A stretch of 64,000 bases of DNA from Bacteroidaceae bacterium (GTDB lineage: Bacteria > Bacteroidota > Bacteroidia > Bacteroidales > Bacteroidaceae). The position numbers were made by a program, and so were the translations under genes. The DNA is taken from NCBI GenBank assembly GCA_017470425.1, contig JAFUYT010000025.1:1-64000 (forward strand). Reading direction: 5' to 3'. The notes below the pieces were generated by a model. That model was given only the letters and a program-made list of their open reading frames with translations, was not told the origin of the DNA and made no database searches. Each line of letters begins with the position of its first letter. The stretch's first letter is position 1. Shown here in pieces: positions 32,247-39,792 of the stretch.

Positions 32247-32287
32247 TGAGCATCACCCTAAAATTGTATGCCTCCGTAGATTTAAGC

Positions 32288-32329
32288 CCGAAATGTTTGG
32301 CTCTGTCGCTCAAAAGGATTACTTTTGCG
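32288..32329 (+). promoter_or_regulatory. Duplicated promoter module, copy 2 (drives the epimerase gene)
   Basis: TTTG at 32296-32299 and TACTTTTG at 32320-32327 are separated by 20 nt. It shares the block CCGAAATGTTTGG ... GTCGCTCAAAAGGA with copy 1, including the non-consensus spacer. Confidence 0.78.
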
Positions 32330-32357
32330 GTGAGAATTTAAATAAAACATTCATACT

Positions 32358-33314
32358 TTGAAGATACTAATAACTGGCGGCTCCGGCTTTATCGGGACCA
32401 ATGTAGTGGAATTCTATCTCTCGAAGGGATGGGAGGTGCGGAATATTGACATTAAGGAGCCGAAGCAGGCTGAGGCGGCGGGATGCTGGGTGAAGTGCGA
32501 CATCACGGATGAGGCGGCGTTGATGGCGGCCGTGCAGGAGTTTAATCCTGAGTATATCATCCATCTGGCGGCACGCACCGACCTCGAAGGCAAGACCGTA
32601 GAGGACTACAAGGCTAACACCGTCGGCGTGGAGAACATTCTGAAGGCGGCGGCAATGCTCAACGGGCTGAGGAAAATCCTCATCACGTCGTCGATGCTCG
32701 TCTGCCATACGGGATATATCCCCAAGGACCAGTTCGACTATGCTCCCACGACACGCTACGGCGAGAGCAAGGTCATCACGGAGAACACCGTCTGGACGCA
32801 CAAACCCGCCTGTGACTGGGCCATCCTGCGTCCCACGTCGATGTGGGGACCGTGGTTCGGCGTGCCCTACCGTAATTTCTTTGACATCGTGAAGGCTGGC
32901 CGCTACTTCCATATCGGTCATCGCTCCTGCACCAAGACCTACGGCTACATCGGGAATGCGGTCTATCAGATCGACCGGATTCTGATGACCCAGACCGTGG
33001 ACGAGGCCGACAAGGTCTTCTATCTGGGTGACCAACCGCCGGTGTTCATCGAGGAGTGGGCCAATCAGATTGCGGCCGAGCTGGGGCGCCGCGTGCCGCG
33101 CGTGCCTTTCTGGATGATGCGGTGTGCCGCCCTCGTGGGCGATGTCCTGCTGCGGATGGGGATTCCCTTCCCGATGAGCTCCTTCCGCTTGCGCAACATG
33201 ACCACTGACAATATCGTGCCGCTGGACAACACGTACCGCGTCGCGCCCCATCCGCCTGTGGATAGGCTGACAGCGATTCAGCGGACGTTGGACTGGATGG
33301 AGAAGGTGGGGTAG
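32358..33314 (+). CDS. NAD-dependent epimerase/dehydratase (extended SDR)
   Basis: A 318-residue extended short-chain dehydrogenase. The Rossmann motif MKILITGGSGFIGTNVVEFY, the HLAARTDLEG strand, catalytic Ser (ITSSM) and Tyr134-x3-Lys138 (RYGESK) are all present. It likely converts a nucleotide sugar for polysaccharide synthesis; the specific sugar cannot be read from the sequence. The only fitting start codon is TTG at 32358, immediately before AAG ATA CTA. Confidence 0.88.
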   Translation: MKILITGGSGFIGTNVVEFYLSKGWEVRNIDIKEPKQAEAAGCWVKCDITDEAALMAAVQEFNPEYIIHLAARTDLEGKTVEDYKANTVGVENILKAAAMLNGLRKILITSSMLVCHTGYIPKDQFDYAPTTRYGESKVITENTVWTHKPACDWAILRPTSMWGPWFGVPYRNFFDIVKAGRYFHIGHRSCTKTYGYIGNAVYQIDRILMTQTVDEADKVFYLGDQPPVFIEEWANQIAAELGRRVPRVPFWMMRCAALVGDVLLRMGIPFPMSSFRLRNMTTDNIVPLDNTYRVAPHPPVDRLTAIQRTLDWMEKVG

Positions 33315-33325
33315 GGGAGGCCGGT

Positions 33326-34090
33326 TTATCCCCTCAGCTCAAAGATCTTGAACAGGAATTTGGTGGCGATGAAGAGGGCGTTGGTGTAGATGCCGTTCTC
33401 GCGGCACGCGCGCACGTCATCTTTAATCAGTTGTAGCTTGCTGTGCACGCCGCTGGTGCTGAGGCCGCCCATGCGCATGGTGACGAAATCCATCGGCAGG
33501 TAGCGGGCACGGATGCGATGGACGCAGAACAGGCGCACCATCATCTCATAGTCCGAACCGATCTTGTAGTCTGTCTTGTAAAGTCCGGCCCGCTCAAACA
33601 CAGCCCGTCGCGCATAGAATGAAGGGTGGGCGGGCATGAAGCCGAAGCGCAGCCAGCCGGGGCTGAAGCGGCGCGAGGAATAGTAGCGGACGCACCGCTC
33701 TGGTTCGCCGTCGCGGATGAAATGGATGTCGCCATAGACGGCATCGACGGCCTCGTCCGCGAAGGCCTCCGCCATCCGCGCGATCACGTCGGGGGCCGTG
33801 AAGTAGTCGTCGCTGTTCAGGATTCCCACGACGTCGCCCGTGGCCATGCGGAAGCCCTTGTTCATCGCGTCGTAGATGCCGTTGTCTTTCTCCGACACCC
33901 ATAGCAGCCGCCCCTGGAAGCGGCTCTCGTACCGTCGCAGGAGGGCCGCGGTGCCGTCGGTGGAGTCACCATCGACGACGATGTACTCGATGTCGGGATA
34001 GGTCTGCGACAGGACGGACTGGATGGTATCTTCGAGGGTCGCTGCGCTGTTGTAGGCGACGGTGATGATGCTGATGCGGAGATGCTGCAT
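33326..34090 (-). CDS. Family 2 glycosyltransferase (WcaA-like)
   Basis: A 254-residue GT-A enzyme: ISIITVAYNSAATLEDTIQS, DIEYIVVDGDSTDGTAALLR, WVSEKDNGIYDAMNKGFRMA, GDVVGILNSDDYF (DxD-like) and IGSDYEMMVRLF. It is encoded opposite to the rest of the locus and converges on the epimerase gene (11-nt gap). ATG 34090 was chosen because the promoter at 34123-34130 excludes the longer upstream start. It adds a sugar to the growing repeat unit. Confidence 0.9.
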   Translation of the reverse strand: MQHLRISIITVAYNSAATLEDTIQSVLSQTYPDIEYIVVDGDSTDGTAALLRRYESRFQGRLLWVSEKDNGIYDAMNKGFRMATGDVVGILNSDDYFTAPDVIARMAEAFADEAVDAVYGDIHFIRDGEPERCVRYYSSRRFSPGWLRFGFMPAHPSFYARRAVFERAGLYKTDYKIGSDYEMMVRLFCVHRIRARYLPMDFVTMRMGGLSTSGVHSKLQLIKDDVRACRENGIYTNALFIATKFLFKIFELRG

Positions 34091-34122
34091 GATGTGCGGT
34101 GAAGGATGCTTGTTGACGGGTG

Positions 34123-34130
34123 CAAAGATA
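34123..34130 (-). promoter_or_regulatory. Promoter of the minus-strand GT2 gene, TATCTTTG
   Basis: Minus-strand TATCTTTGCA lies 33 nt upstream of ATG 34090. Confidence 0.72.
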
Positions 34131-34216
34131 GCGAATAACACTGAGACCAACGACTGTTTCTGACTTTTTTTCTATTTTTATTTCCCGGATATAATAAATG
34201 TATGGTCCGATACGTT

Positions 34217-34238
34217 ATATAGATGGTAACATCTATAT
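34217..34238 (+). promoter_or_regulatory. Hairpin abutting the WecA-like start codon
   Basis: ATATAGATG-GTAA-CATCTATAT is a perfect 9-bp stem with a GUAA (GNRA-type) tetraloop in RNA. It ends on the base before ATG 34239, and a tenth pair would include the A of the start codon. It could control ribosome access. Confidence 0.6.
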
Positions 34239-35351
34239 ATGGCTGAACTGCGTATCTATATCCTGCTCGCATTGGTCATCGGGGCGGCTGTCACGGCGAT
34301 AGTCATCCCGCTGATTATTGCCTTCTGCCGCAAGTTCGGCTACTTCGACCAACCCAACCAGCGCAAGGTGCACCATGTCGCGGTGCCGCGCCTCGGCGGA
34401 CTGGCGTTCCTGCCGGCGATGGCGATGGGCAGCGTCATCTCCCTGCTGGCCTACTTCTCCAACACGCTCTCCCCTCCCGATTTCCATTTCACGGCGGCGC
34501 TGATGATTGTCGGCGCCACCATCGTGTATCTCCTGGGGCTCGTCGATGATCTGCTGGATCTGCCCGCCAACCTGAAGTTCGTCATCCTGGCCATCGGCTC
34601 GGCGATCCTGCCGGTGTGCAACCTCCAGATTGACAACCTCTACGGTCTCTTCGGCATCGGCGAGCTGCCGCTGTGGGTGGCCTATCCGCTCACGGTGCTC
34701 ATCATCATGACGATCGTCAACGCCATCAACCTCATCGACGGCATCGACGGCCTCGCCTCCGGCATCGCCGCCATCTGCCTCGTGGTGTTCACCTATCTCT
34801 TCTGGGACTTGCGCACGGCCACCTTCATGTCGCTGTCGGCGGCGCTGCTGGGCTCCGTCCTTGCTTTCTTCTGCTTCAATGTCTTCGGTAAGTTCGGAGG
34901 GCATAAGATCTTCATGGGCGATGCGGGCAGCCTCATCCTGGGCTATGTCCTCTCGTACCTGGCCATCAAGTATATGATGATGACGGAGCAGGACATTTAC
35001 ACGGACGTGAATCCGCTGCTGCTGCCCTATAGCGTGTTCATCGTGCCGGTCTATGACCTGGTGCGCGTGGCGGTGACGCGTGTGCTGGACGGCCAGCCGA
35101 TGTTCCAGGCCGACAACCGCCACATCCATCATGTGCTGATGCGCTGTGGGCTGACGATGCACCAGACGCTTGCCGTCATCCTCCTGCTCGTCGTCCTCTT
35201 CATCGCCGGCAACCTGTGGCTGGATGCCGTGGAGGTTCCCTTCACCGTCATCTTCTTCATCGACGCGGCCCTCTACCTCCTCTTCTTCGTCGTGGCCTAC
35301 AGCATCGTCCACCGCCGCGAATCCTTCCTCGAACTGCTGTCGGAAGAATAA
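34239..35351 (+). CDS. MraY/WecA-family undecaprenyl-phosphate glycosyl-1-phosphate transferase
   Basis: A 370-residue polytopic enzyme with about 11 membrane segments. Family motifs: FGYFDQPNQRKVHHVAVPRL, VYLLGLVDDLLDLPANLKF (Asp-Asp motif), NAINLIDGIDGLASGIAAIC, GGHKIFMGDAGSLILGYVLS and ADNRHIHHVLMRCGLTMHQT. This is the polytopic class, which transfers a HexNAc-1-phosphate to the lipid carrier. The locus therefore encodes two different initiating enzymes. It is followed directly by a terminator. Confidence 0.92.
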   Translation: MAELRIYILLALVIGAAVTAIVIPLIIAFCRKFGYFDQPNQRKVHHVAVPRLGGLAFLPAMAMGSVISLLAYFSNTLSPPDFHFTAALMIVGATIVYLLGLVDDLLDLPANLKFVILAIGSAILPVCNLQIDNLYGLFGIGELPLWVAYPLTVLIIMTIVNAINLIDGIDGLASGIAAICLVVFTYLFWDLRTATFMSLSAALLGSVLAFFCFNVFGKFGGHKIFMGDAGSLILGYVLSYLAIKYMMMTEQDIYTDVNPLLLPYSVFIVPVYDLVRVAVTRVLDGQPMFQADNRHIHHVLMRCGLTMHQTLAVILLLVVLFIAGNLWLDAVEVPFTVIFFIDAALYLLFFVVAYSIVHRRESFLELLSEE

Positions 35352-35388
35352 AGAAATCCCCGCCAGTCGGCGGGGATTTCTTTATTCT
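35351..35388. terminator. Bidirectional terminator
   Basis: AAAGAAATCCCCGCC-AGTC-GGCGGGGATTTCTTT is a long symmetric stem serving the WecA-like gene (+) and rny (-). Confidence 0.92.
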
Positions 35389-35396
35389 TTATTGTT

Positions 35397-36956
35397 TTAC
35401 TTCGCGTAGCTCACGGCTCGTGTCTCGCGGATGACGGTGATCTTCACCTGTCCGGGGTACGTCATCTCGTTCTGGATCTTCGTGGCGATGTCGGTGGAGA
35501 GCTTCTCGATCTGCGTGTCGTCGATCTGGTCGGCACCCACGATGACGCGCAGCTCACGACCCGCCTGGATGGCGTAGGTCTTGGTGACACCCGGGTAGCT
35601 CATGGCAATGTTCTCCAGGTCTTTCAGGCGCTTGATGTACGCCTCCGCGATCTCGCGACGGGCTCCGGGACGGGCACCGCTGATGGCGTCGCAGACCTGC
35701 ACGATGGGCGCGATGAGCGATGTCATCTCCATCTCCTCGTGGTGGGCGCCGATGGCGTTGCAGATGTCCGGTTTCTCCTTGTACTTCTCCGCCAGCTTGG
35801 CACCATAGAGTGCGTGGGGCAGTTCGGGCTCCTCGTCGGGCACCTTGCCGATGTCGTGGAGCAGTCCGGCGCGCTTCGCCTTCTTGGCATTGAGGCCCAG
35901 CTCGCTGGCCATGACGGCGCAGAGGTTCGCCGTCTCGCGGGCGTGCTGCAGCAGGTTCTGGCCGTAGCTGGAGCGGTACTTCATCTTACCCACGATGCGG
36001 ATGAGCTCCGGGTGCAGGCCGTGGATGCCCAGGTCGATGGCGGTGCGCTTGCCCGTCTCCATGATCTCTTCATCGACCTGCTTCTTCACCTTTGCCACCA
36101 CCTCTTCGATACGGGCGGGGTGGATGCGGCCGTCGGCCACGAGCTGGTGCAGGGCCAGGCGCGCTATCTCGCGGCGCACGGGGTCGAAGCCGCTGATGAC
36201 GATGGCCTCGGGCGTGTCATCCACGACGATCTCCGTGCCGGTGGCAGCTTCGAGGGCGCGGATGTTGCGGCCTTCGCGGCCGATGACGCGGCCCTTCACG
36301 TCGTCGTTGTCGATGTGGAACACCGTCACCGAGTTCTCCACGGCGGCCTCCGTGGCCACGCGCTGGATGGTCTGGATCACGATGCGCTTGGCCTCCTTGT
36401 TGGCCGTCATCTTGGCGTCGTCCATGATCTCGTTGATGTAGCTGGCGGCGGCCGTCTTGGCCTCGTCCTTCAGTGTCTCCACGAGGCGCTCCTTGGCTTC
36501 CTCGGCGGTGAGGCCGCTGATCTTCTCCAGCTGTGTGCGCTCCTGCGTGATGAGGCTCTCGAGGCGCTGGCTCAGCTCCTCCTCCTTCTTCTGCAGCAGT
36601 GCCTGCTGCTGTTCCATGCGCTTGCGCTCGTTCTCTTGTTCGTTCTTGCGGCGGGTGATCTCGTCCTGACGCTGGTTCAGGCTGATCTCGCGCTGCTTCA
36701 GTCGGTTCTCGCTCTGCTGGATCTGCTGGTTGCGCTGCTGCACCTCCTTCTCCAGCTCTGCTTTCTTGTTGAGGAACTTCTCCTTCACTTCGAGGAGTTT
36801 CTTCTGCTTGATCACCTCGGCATTCTTCTGGGCTTCGTCGTGCAGCTCACGCATTTGGTTCGGGCGAGTATGGCGATACCAGACCATCTGATAGATGAGC
36901 ATCGCGATGGCGATGATGGCTGAGGCGATGGTGATGATGAGTCCAATGGTTGTCAT
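35397..36956 (-). CDS. rny: Ribonuclease Y
   Basis: A 519-residue membrane-anchored endoribonuclease that initiates mRNA decay. N-terminal membrane segment ([20 protein letters not shown]), a long Glu/Gln/Lys coiled coil (about 35-150), a KH domain ([20 protein letters not shown]) and an HD domain with [16 protein letters not shown] and the metal-binding [11 protein letters not shown], then [10 protein letters not shown]. It ends AVSYAK, as in other Bacteroidales RNase Y proteins. It starts with ATG at 36956, 43 nt downstream of zapA, probably in one operon with zapA and the coiled-coil gene. Confidence 0.96.
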   Translation of the reverse strand: MTTIGLIITIASAIIAIAMLIYQMVWYRHTRPNQMRELHDEAQKNAEVIKQKKLLEVKEKFLNKKAELEKEVQQRNQQIQQSENRLKQREISLNQRQDEITRRKNEQENERKRMEQQQALLQKKEEELSQRLESLITQERTQLEKISGLTAEEAKERLVETLKDEAKTAAASYINEIMDDAKMTANKEAKRIVIQTIQRVATEAAVENSVTVFHIDNDDVKGRVIGREGRNIRALEAATGTEIVVDDTPEAIVISGFDPVRREIARLALHQLVADGRIHPARIEEVVAKVKKQVDEEIMETGKRTAIDLGIHGLHPELIRIVGKMKYRSSYGQNLLQHARETANLCAVMASELGLNAKKAKRAGLLHDIGKVPDEEPELPHALYGAKLAEKYKEKPDICNAIGAHHEEMEMTSLIAPIVQVCDAISGARPGARREIAEAYIKRLKDLENIAMSYPGVTKTYAIQAGRELRVIVGADQIDDTQIEKLSTDIATKIQNEMTYPGQVKITVIRETRAVSYAK

Positions 36957-36999
36957 GTGTAGTTATATAAGATAAATATACGAATAGCGGCGCCGGGGA

Positions 37000-37290
37000 T
37001 TATTTCAGCGCCGTGTTAAGTTCATTGACGAGGCCGTTGAGGGTGGCCATGACGGGTTGCAGGTTGCTGTCGGCCTCCTGCTTCTTGAGCTTTACCGCAA
37101 TCTCGATGATGGTCATCAGCAGGTACGTCGTGTTGGCCTGCCCGGGGTAGCGGTTGGCGTAGTAGCTGTAGCGTTGGTTGATGAGCTTCTCCGCGTCGCG
37201 ATAGAAGATCTCCTCGTCGCGACGAATCGTGATCGAGAAGTTCTGGCCGCCCAGCTTGAGCGTTATCTGAAAAGTATCACTTACTTCCAA
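37000..37290 (-). CDS. zapA: Cell division protein ZapA
   Basis: A 96-residue protein matching ZapA: an N-terminal beta domain (FQITLKLGGQNFSITIRRDE), then helices (FYRDAEKLINQRYSYYANRY, TYLLMTIIEIAVKLKKQEAD). ZapA bundles FtsZ filaments at the division site. The best start is a TTG at 37290, which sits inside a 7-bp AT-rich ladder; no ATG is available in frame. It lies between a coiled-coil gene and rny. Confidence 0.88.
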   Translation of the reverse strand: MEVSDTFQITLKLGGQNFSITIRRDEEIFYRDAEKLINQRYSYYANRYPGQANTTYLLMTIIEIAVKLKKQEADSNLQPVMATLNGLVNELNTALK

Positions 37291-37345
37291 TTTTCAATCT
37301 ATCAATTTCAATCTTCAATTTCAACTCTCAACTCTCAACTGAAAT
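37270..37345. repeat. 7-bp ladder across the zapA start and the upstream gene's stop
   Basis: Heptamers such as AATCTAT, CAATTTC, AATCTTC, AATTTCA, ACTCTCA and ACTCTCA run through the 37-nt gap. They supply the zapA TTG start on one side and the VES-stop codons of the coiled-coil protein on the other. Confidence 0.8.
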
Positions 37346-37651
37346 TGCCTCCGGTCCTATGGCCTTGAGCAGTGCGATGCACTTATCAACGTCGCGCACG
37401 AGTTGGTTGATGCGTTGTTTGGCGGCGGCGAGGTCGGTGTCGCCGATCTCCATGAGCTTCGCCATCTTCAGGTTGGCGTAGTCGGCTTCCAGCTGCTTGT
37501 TCTGCTCTTTGACGTGGCGCAGCTCCTCGTCTTTGGCTACGAGGTCTGCGAGCAGCTCCTCGTTGTCCTCCTGCTGTTGCTGGTATTTCAGGATGAGCTG
37601 TCGCACACGCGTCTCAAGCGTCTTGATGGTTTTTTCTTCCTCTGCAGTCAT
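37328..37651 (-). CDS. Small coiled-coil protein, possible ZapB-like division factor
   Basis: From ATG 37651 this is 107 residues and almost wholly coiled coil (LETRVRQLILKYQQQQEDNE, LRHVKEQNKQLEADYANLKM), ending AISVES. The -7 element TATCTTTG at 37688-37695 rules out the longest start; MPKGHEQ at 37678 would leave almost no leader. Its position directly upstream of zapA and its size suggest a ZapB-like partner of ZapA, but sequence similarity alone does not prove it. Confidence 0.7.
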   Translation of the reverse strand: MTAEEEKTIKTLETRVRQLILKYQQQQEDNEELLADLVAKDEELRHVKEQNKQLEADYANLKMAKLMEIGDTDLAAAKQRINQLVRDVDKCIALLKAIGPEAISVES

Positions 37652-37687
37652 GTGAGCCTGTTCGTGCCCCTTGGGCATTTTGCGCCA

Positions 37688-37695
37688 CAAAGATA
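37688..37695 (-). promoter_or_regulatory. Promoter of the coiled-coil/zapA/rny unit, TATCTTTG
   Basis: Minus-strand TATCTTTGTGG upstream of the coiled-coil gene; there is no comparable motif before zapA or rny. Confidence 0.7.
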
Positions 37696-37747
37696 GCGTA
37701 TGTTTTCGGTTTATGCAACTTTTCGCCCAATTTTCAATGGACAAGGG

Positions 37748-37792
37748 TCAATTTTCAACTCTCAACTCTCAACTTTCAATTCTCAATCTCCG
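37748..37792. repeat. 7-bp ladder at the 3' end of the 207-residue protein gene
   Basis: Heptamers TCAATTT, TCAACTC, TCAACTC, TCAACTT and TCAATTC, TCAATCT overlap the final codons (IEN, stop) of the minus-strand gene ending at 37776. Confidence 0.85.
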
Positions 37793-38399
37793 GCCGCTTC
37801 TCTTTCTTGGCCAGCATCACGGTCGTGTGCACGAACTCCGTCATCCAGCCCTCGGAGAAGCCGAGGGCCTGCTGGTACTTGCGCACCTGTGCCGCCGTGC
37901 GCCGCACGTTGTCGTCGTTCCAGTCCGTTTTCGTCATGATGTCGTGGACGCTCTTCTCCGTCATCGTGCGCAGGGTGCTGCGCATGAACGACGGCAGGCG
38001 GAACTTCCACTGCATCAGGTTGCCCATGAGCATCATCAAGTCCTGCGTGAAGCCCTGGAACTGGAGCAGGTACGTCTGCACGTCCTGCATCCGCTTGCAG
38101 CGGCGTTTCACGCTGGCGTCGATCTCCTGGGTGAACGTGTCGGTGATGCCATAGACCTCGCCGAGCATCTTCGCGCACCGCTTCTTCTCGGCCACGCCCA
38201 GCTTGTTGTTCTGCGTCGGCACCTTCAGGGTCTGTTTGAACACGCGCAGGTCGGGGAGGGCGGCCAGGTTGGTGATGCCCACCTGTGCGGCGATGCCAGC
38301 CTGCAGATATACGCGGATGAGGGTCATGAAATCTTCCATGCCCCCCACCTTCACTTCGTCGGCCGCTTTGCGGCCAAATAGTTTGCTAAAGAATGACAT
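37776..38399 (-). CDS. Conserved hypothetical protein
   Basis: A 207-residue soluble, mostly helical protein beginning MSFFSKLFGRKAADEVKVGG. Visible segments include DFMTLIRVYLQAGIAAQVGI, EKKRCAKMLGEVYGITDTFT, a Lys/Arg-rich KRRCKRMQDVQTYLLQFQGF and WMTEFVHTTVMLAKKEKRPE. There is no signal peptide or membrane segment. I recognise it only as a family conserved among Bacteroidales; no function is inferred. It lies between the rfbA and zapA units on the same strand. Confidence 0.7.
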   Translation of the reverse strand: MSFFSKLFGRKAADEVKVGGMEDFMTLIRVYLQAGIAAQVGITNLAALPDLRVFKQTLKVPTQNNKLGVAEKKRCAKMLGEVYGITDTFTQEIDASVKRRCKRMQDVQTYLLQFQGFTQDLMMLMGNLMQWKFRLPSFMRSTLRTMTEKSVHDIMTKTDWNDDNVRRTAAQVRKYQQALGFSEGWMTEFVHTTVMLAKKEKRPEIEN

Positions 38400-38402
38400 T
38401 AT

Positions 38403-38458
38403 CTGATTTAATGATTTAACGATTTAATGATTTAGCGATTTAATCTGTCAACTCTCAG
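38403..38458. repeat. 8-bp ladder (TGATTTAA/CGATTTAA) overlapping the rfbA stop
   Basis: Octamers TGATTTAA, TGATTTAA, CGATTTAA, TGATTTAG and CGATTTAA fill the gap; the adjoining CAACTCTCAG supplies the last rfbA codons (AES, stop). Confidence 0.8.
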
Positions 38459-39326
38459 CTATCAACTTCATCAAGTACTGCCCGTACTGGTTCTTGAGCA
38501 TGGGCTGTGCGAGCTCGCGCATCTTCGCCGCATCGATCCAGCCGCGGCGGTAGGCGATGCCCTCGAGGCAGGCCACCTTCAGACCCTGGCGCTTCTCGAT
38601 GACCTCGATGAAGGTGGAGGCTTCGGAGAGGCTGTCGTGCGTGCCTGTGTCGAGCCACGCGAAGCCGCGTCCCAGCGTCTGCACCTTCAGATCGCCAGCC
38701 TCTAAGAAGCGCTGGTTCACGGTCGTGATCTCCAGCTCGCCGCGTGCCGACGGCTGGATGGTCGCCGCCACATCTACCACGCGGTTGGGGTAGAAGTAGA
38801 GTCCCACGACGGCATAGTTCGATTTGGGCTGTGCCGGTTTCTCCTCGATGGAGAGGCAGTTGCCCTGCTCGTCGAACTCGGCCACGCCGTAGCGCTCCGG
38901 GTCGTTGACCCAGTAGCCGAACACGGTGGCCTTCCCGTCCTCCTCGGCCGTGCGCACCGCCTCGCGCAGCATTGCGCTGAAGCCGGAGCCGTAGAAGATG
39001 TTGTCGCCCAGCACCAGGCAGGCGCTGTCTTCTCCGATGAACTCACGGCCGATGATGAACGCCTGTGCCAGGCCGTCGGGCGAGGGCTGTTCGGCGTAGG
39101 CAAAGTGCACGCCGTAGTCCGAGCCGTCGCCCAGCAGGCGCCGGAATGCGGGCAGGTCCGTGGGGGTGGAGATGATGAGGATGTCGCGGATGCCGGCCAG
39201 CATCAGCGCAGAGATGGGGTAGTAGATCATGGGTTTGTCGAAGATCGGCAACAGCTGCTTCGACACGCCCTTCGTGATGGGGTACAGCCGTGTCCCGGAG
39301 CCCCCCGCCAATACAATTCCTTTCAT
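38448..39326 (-). CDS. rfbA: Glucose-1-phosphate thymidylyltransferase
   Basis: A 292-residue nucleotidyltransferase that makes dTDP-glucose for dTDP-rhamnose and related sugars. The signature [20 protein letters not shown] is followed by [71 protein letters not shown] and [20 protein letters not shown]. The usual rfbBCD partners are not in this window. It may supply sugar donors to the polysaccharide locus at 15-35 kb. Confidence 0.96.
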   Translation of the reverse strand: MKGIVLAGGSGTRLYPITKGVSKQLLPIFDKPMIYYPISALMLAGIRDILIISTPTDLPAFRRLLGDGSDYGVHFAYAEQPSPDGLAQAFIIGREFIGEDSACLVLGDNIFYGSGFSAMLREAVRTAEEDGKATVFGYWVNDPERYGVAEFDEQGNCLSIEEKPAQPKSNYAVVGLYFYPNRVVDVAATIQPSARGELEITTVNQRFLEAGDLKVQTLGRGFAWLDTGTHDSLSEASTFIEVIEKRQGLKVACLEGIAYRRGWIDAAKMRELAQPMLKNQYGQYLMKLIAES

Positions 39327-39340
39327 TGCAGCAATATGTT

Positions 39341-39436
39341 TTATTCTACTGACTGACTATGAATCCGATGAAATTCTATGGCAATGCCAATGAGGCCCAC
39401 GACAATCATAGTAGAGAATAAAATGATGAGTTCCAT
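39341..39436 (-). CDS. 31-residue putative membrane peptide
   Basis: ATG 39436 encodes [20 protein letters not shown] followed by [11 protein letters not shown] and stop. A single hydrophobic helix with a short charged tail is typical of small membrane proteins. It lies 10 nt after the DUF6722 gene on the same strand, so the two are probably cotranscribed. Its shortness makes this tentative. Confidence 0.5.
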   Translation of the reverse strand: MELIILFSTMIVVGLIGIAIEFHRIHSQSVE

Positions 39437-39446
39437 TGCAAATATA

Positions 39447-39686
39447 TTATTTTGATGAATGTATGAGTAAAAAGCCGTAAAAGCAAAAGACGCCTACAGC
39501 CAGAATCCCAAGTGTGAACTGAAGAGAGTAGTCTATATCTTGCTTCACTAGGCCTGCGATAATTACGCCTGCGAAAACCAGTTTCGCAATATCTAAGCAA
39601 AATTTACCAGCTTCAAACAAGACAGCTTTGTGTGCCTCTTTTTGTTGCGCTGTGTGCTCAATACTTTGTTTATTCTTACCTTTCAT
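39447..39686 (-). CDS. Small DUF6722-like membrane protein
   Basis: A 79-residue protein with a charged N-terminus (MKGKNKQSIEHTAQQKEAHK), then GKFCLDIAKLVFAGVIIAGL and a second hydrophobic helix (LQFTLGILAVGVFCFYGFLL). The pattern GKxxxDIxKLxFxGVIxA is that of DUF6722, small two-helix proteins common in Bacteroidales. The promoter lies so close to the ATG that either the transcript is leaderless or translation begins further in. Confidence 0.65.
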   Translation of the reverse strand: MKGKNKQSIEHTAQQKEAHKAVLFEAGKFCLDIAKLVFAGVIIAGLVKQDIDYSLQFTLGILAVGVFCFYGFLLIHSSK

Positions 39687-39690
39687 GCCG

Positions 39691-39722
39691 CAAAGATAGT
39701 GGCTTTTTGTGGAATGACCAAA
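39691..39722 (-). promoter_or_regulatory. DUF6722 gene promoter, nearly flush with the start codon
   Basis: Minus-strand TTTG (39722-39719) and TATCTTTG (39698-39691) are 20 nt apart. Only four bases separate the -7 element from ATG. Confidence 0.75.
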
Positions 39723-39728
39723 AGAAAC

Positions 39729-39777
39729 GGATAAAAAGAGGGTCTGGCAAGCCTGCCAGACCCTCTTTTTATCCGTT
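39729..39777. terminator. Terminator for the giant secreted-protein gene
   Basis: GGATAAAAAGAGGGTCTGGC / GCCAGACCCTCTTTTTATCC is a 20-bp perfect stem, able to act in both directions. Confidence 0.92.
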
Positions 39778-39792
39778 TCCAGAAAGGAATGT

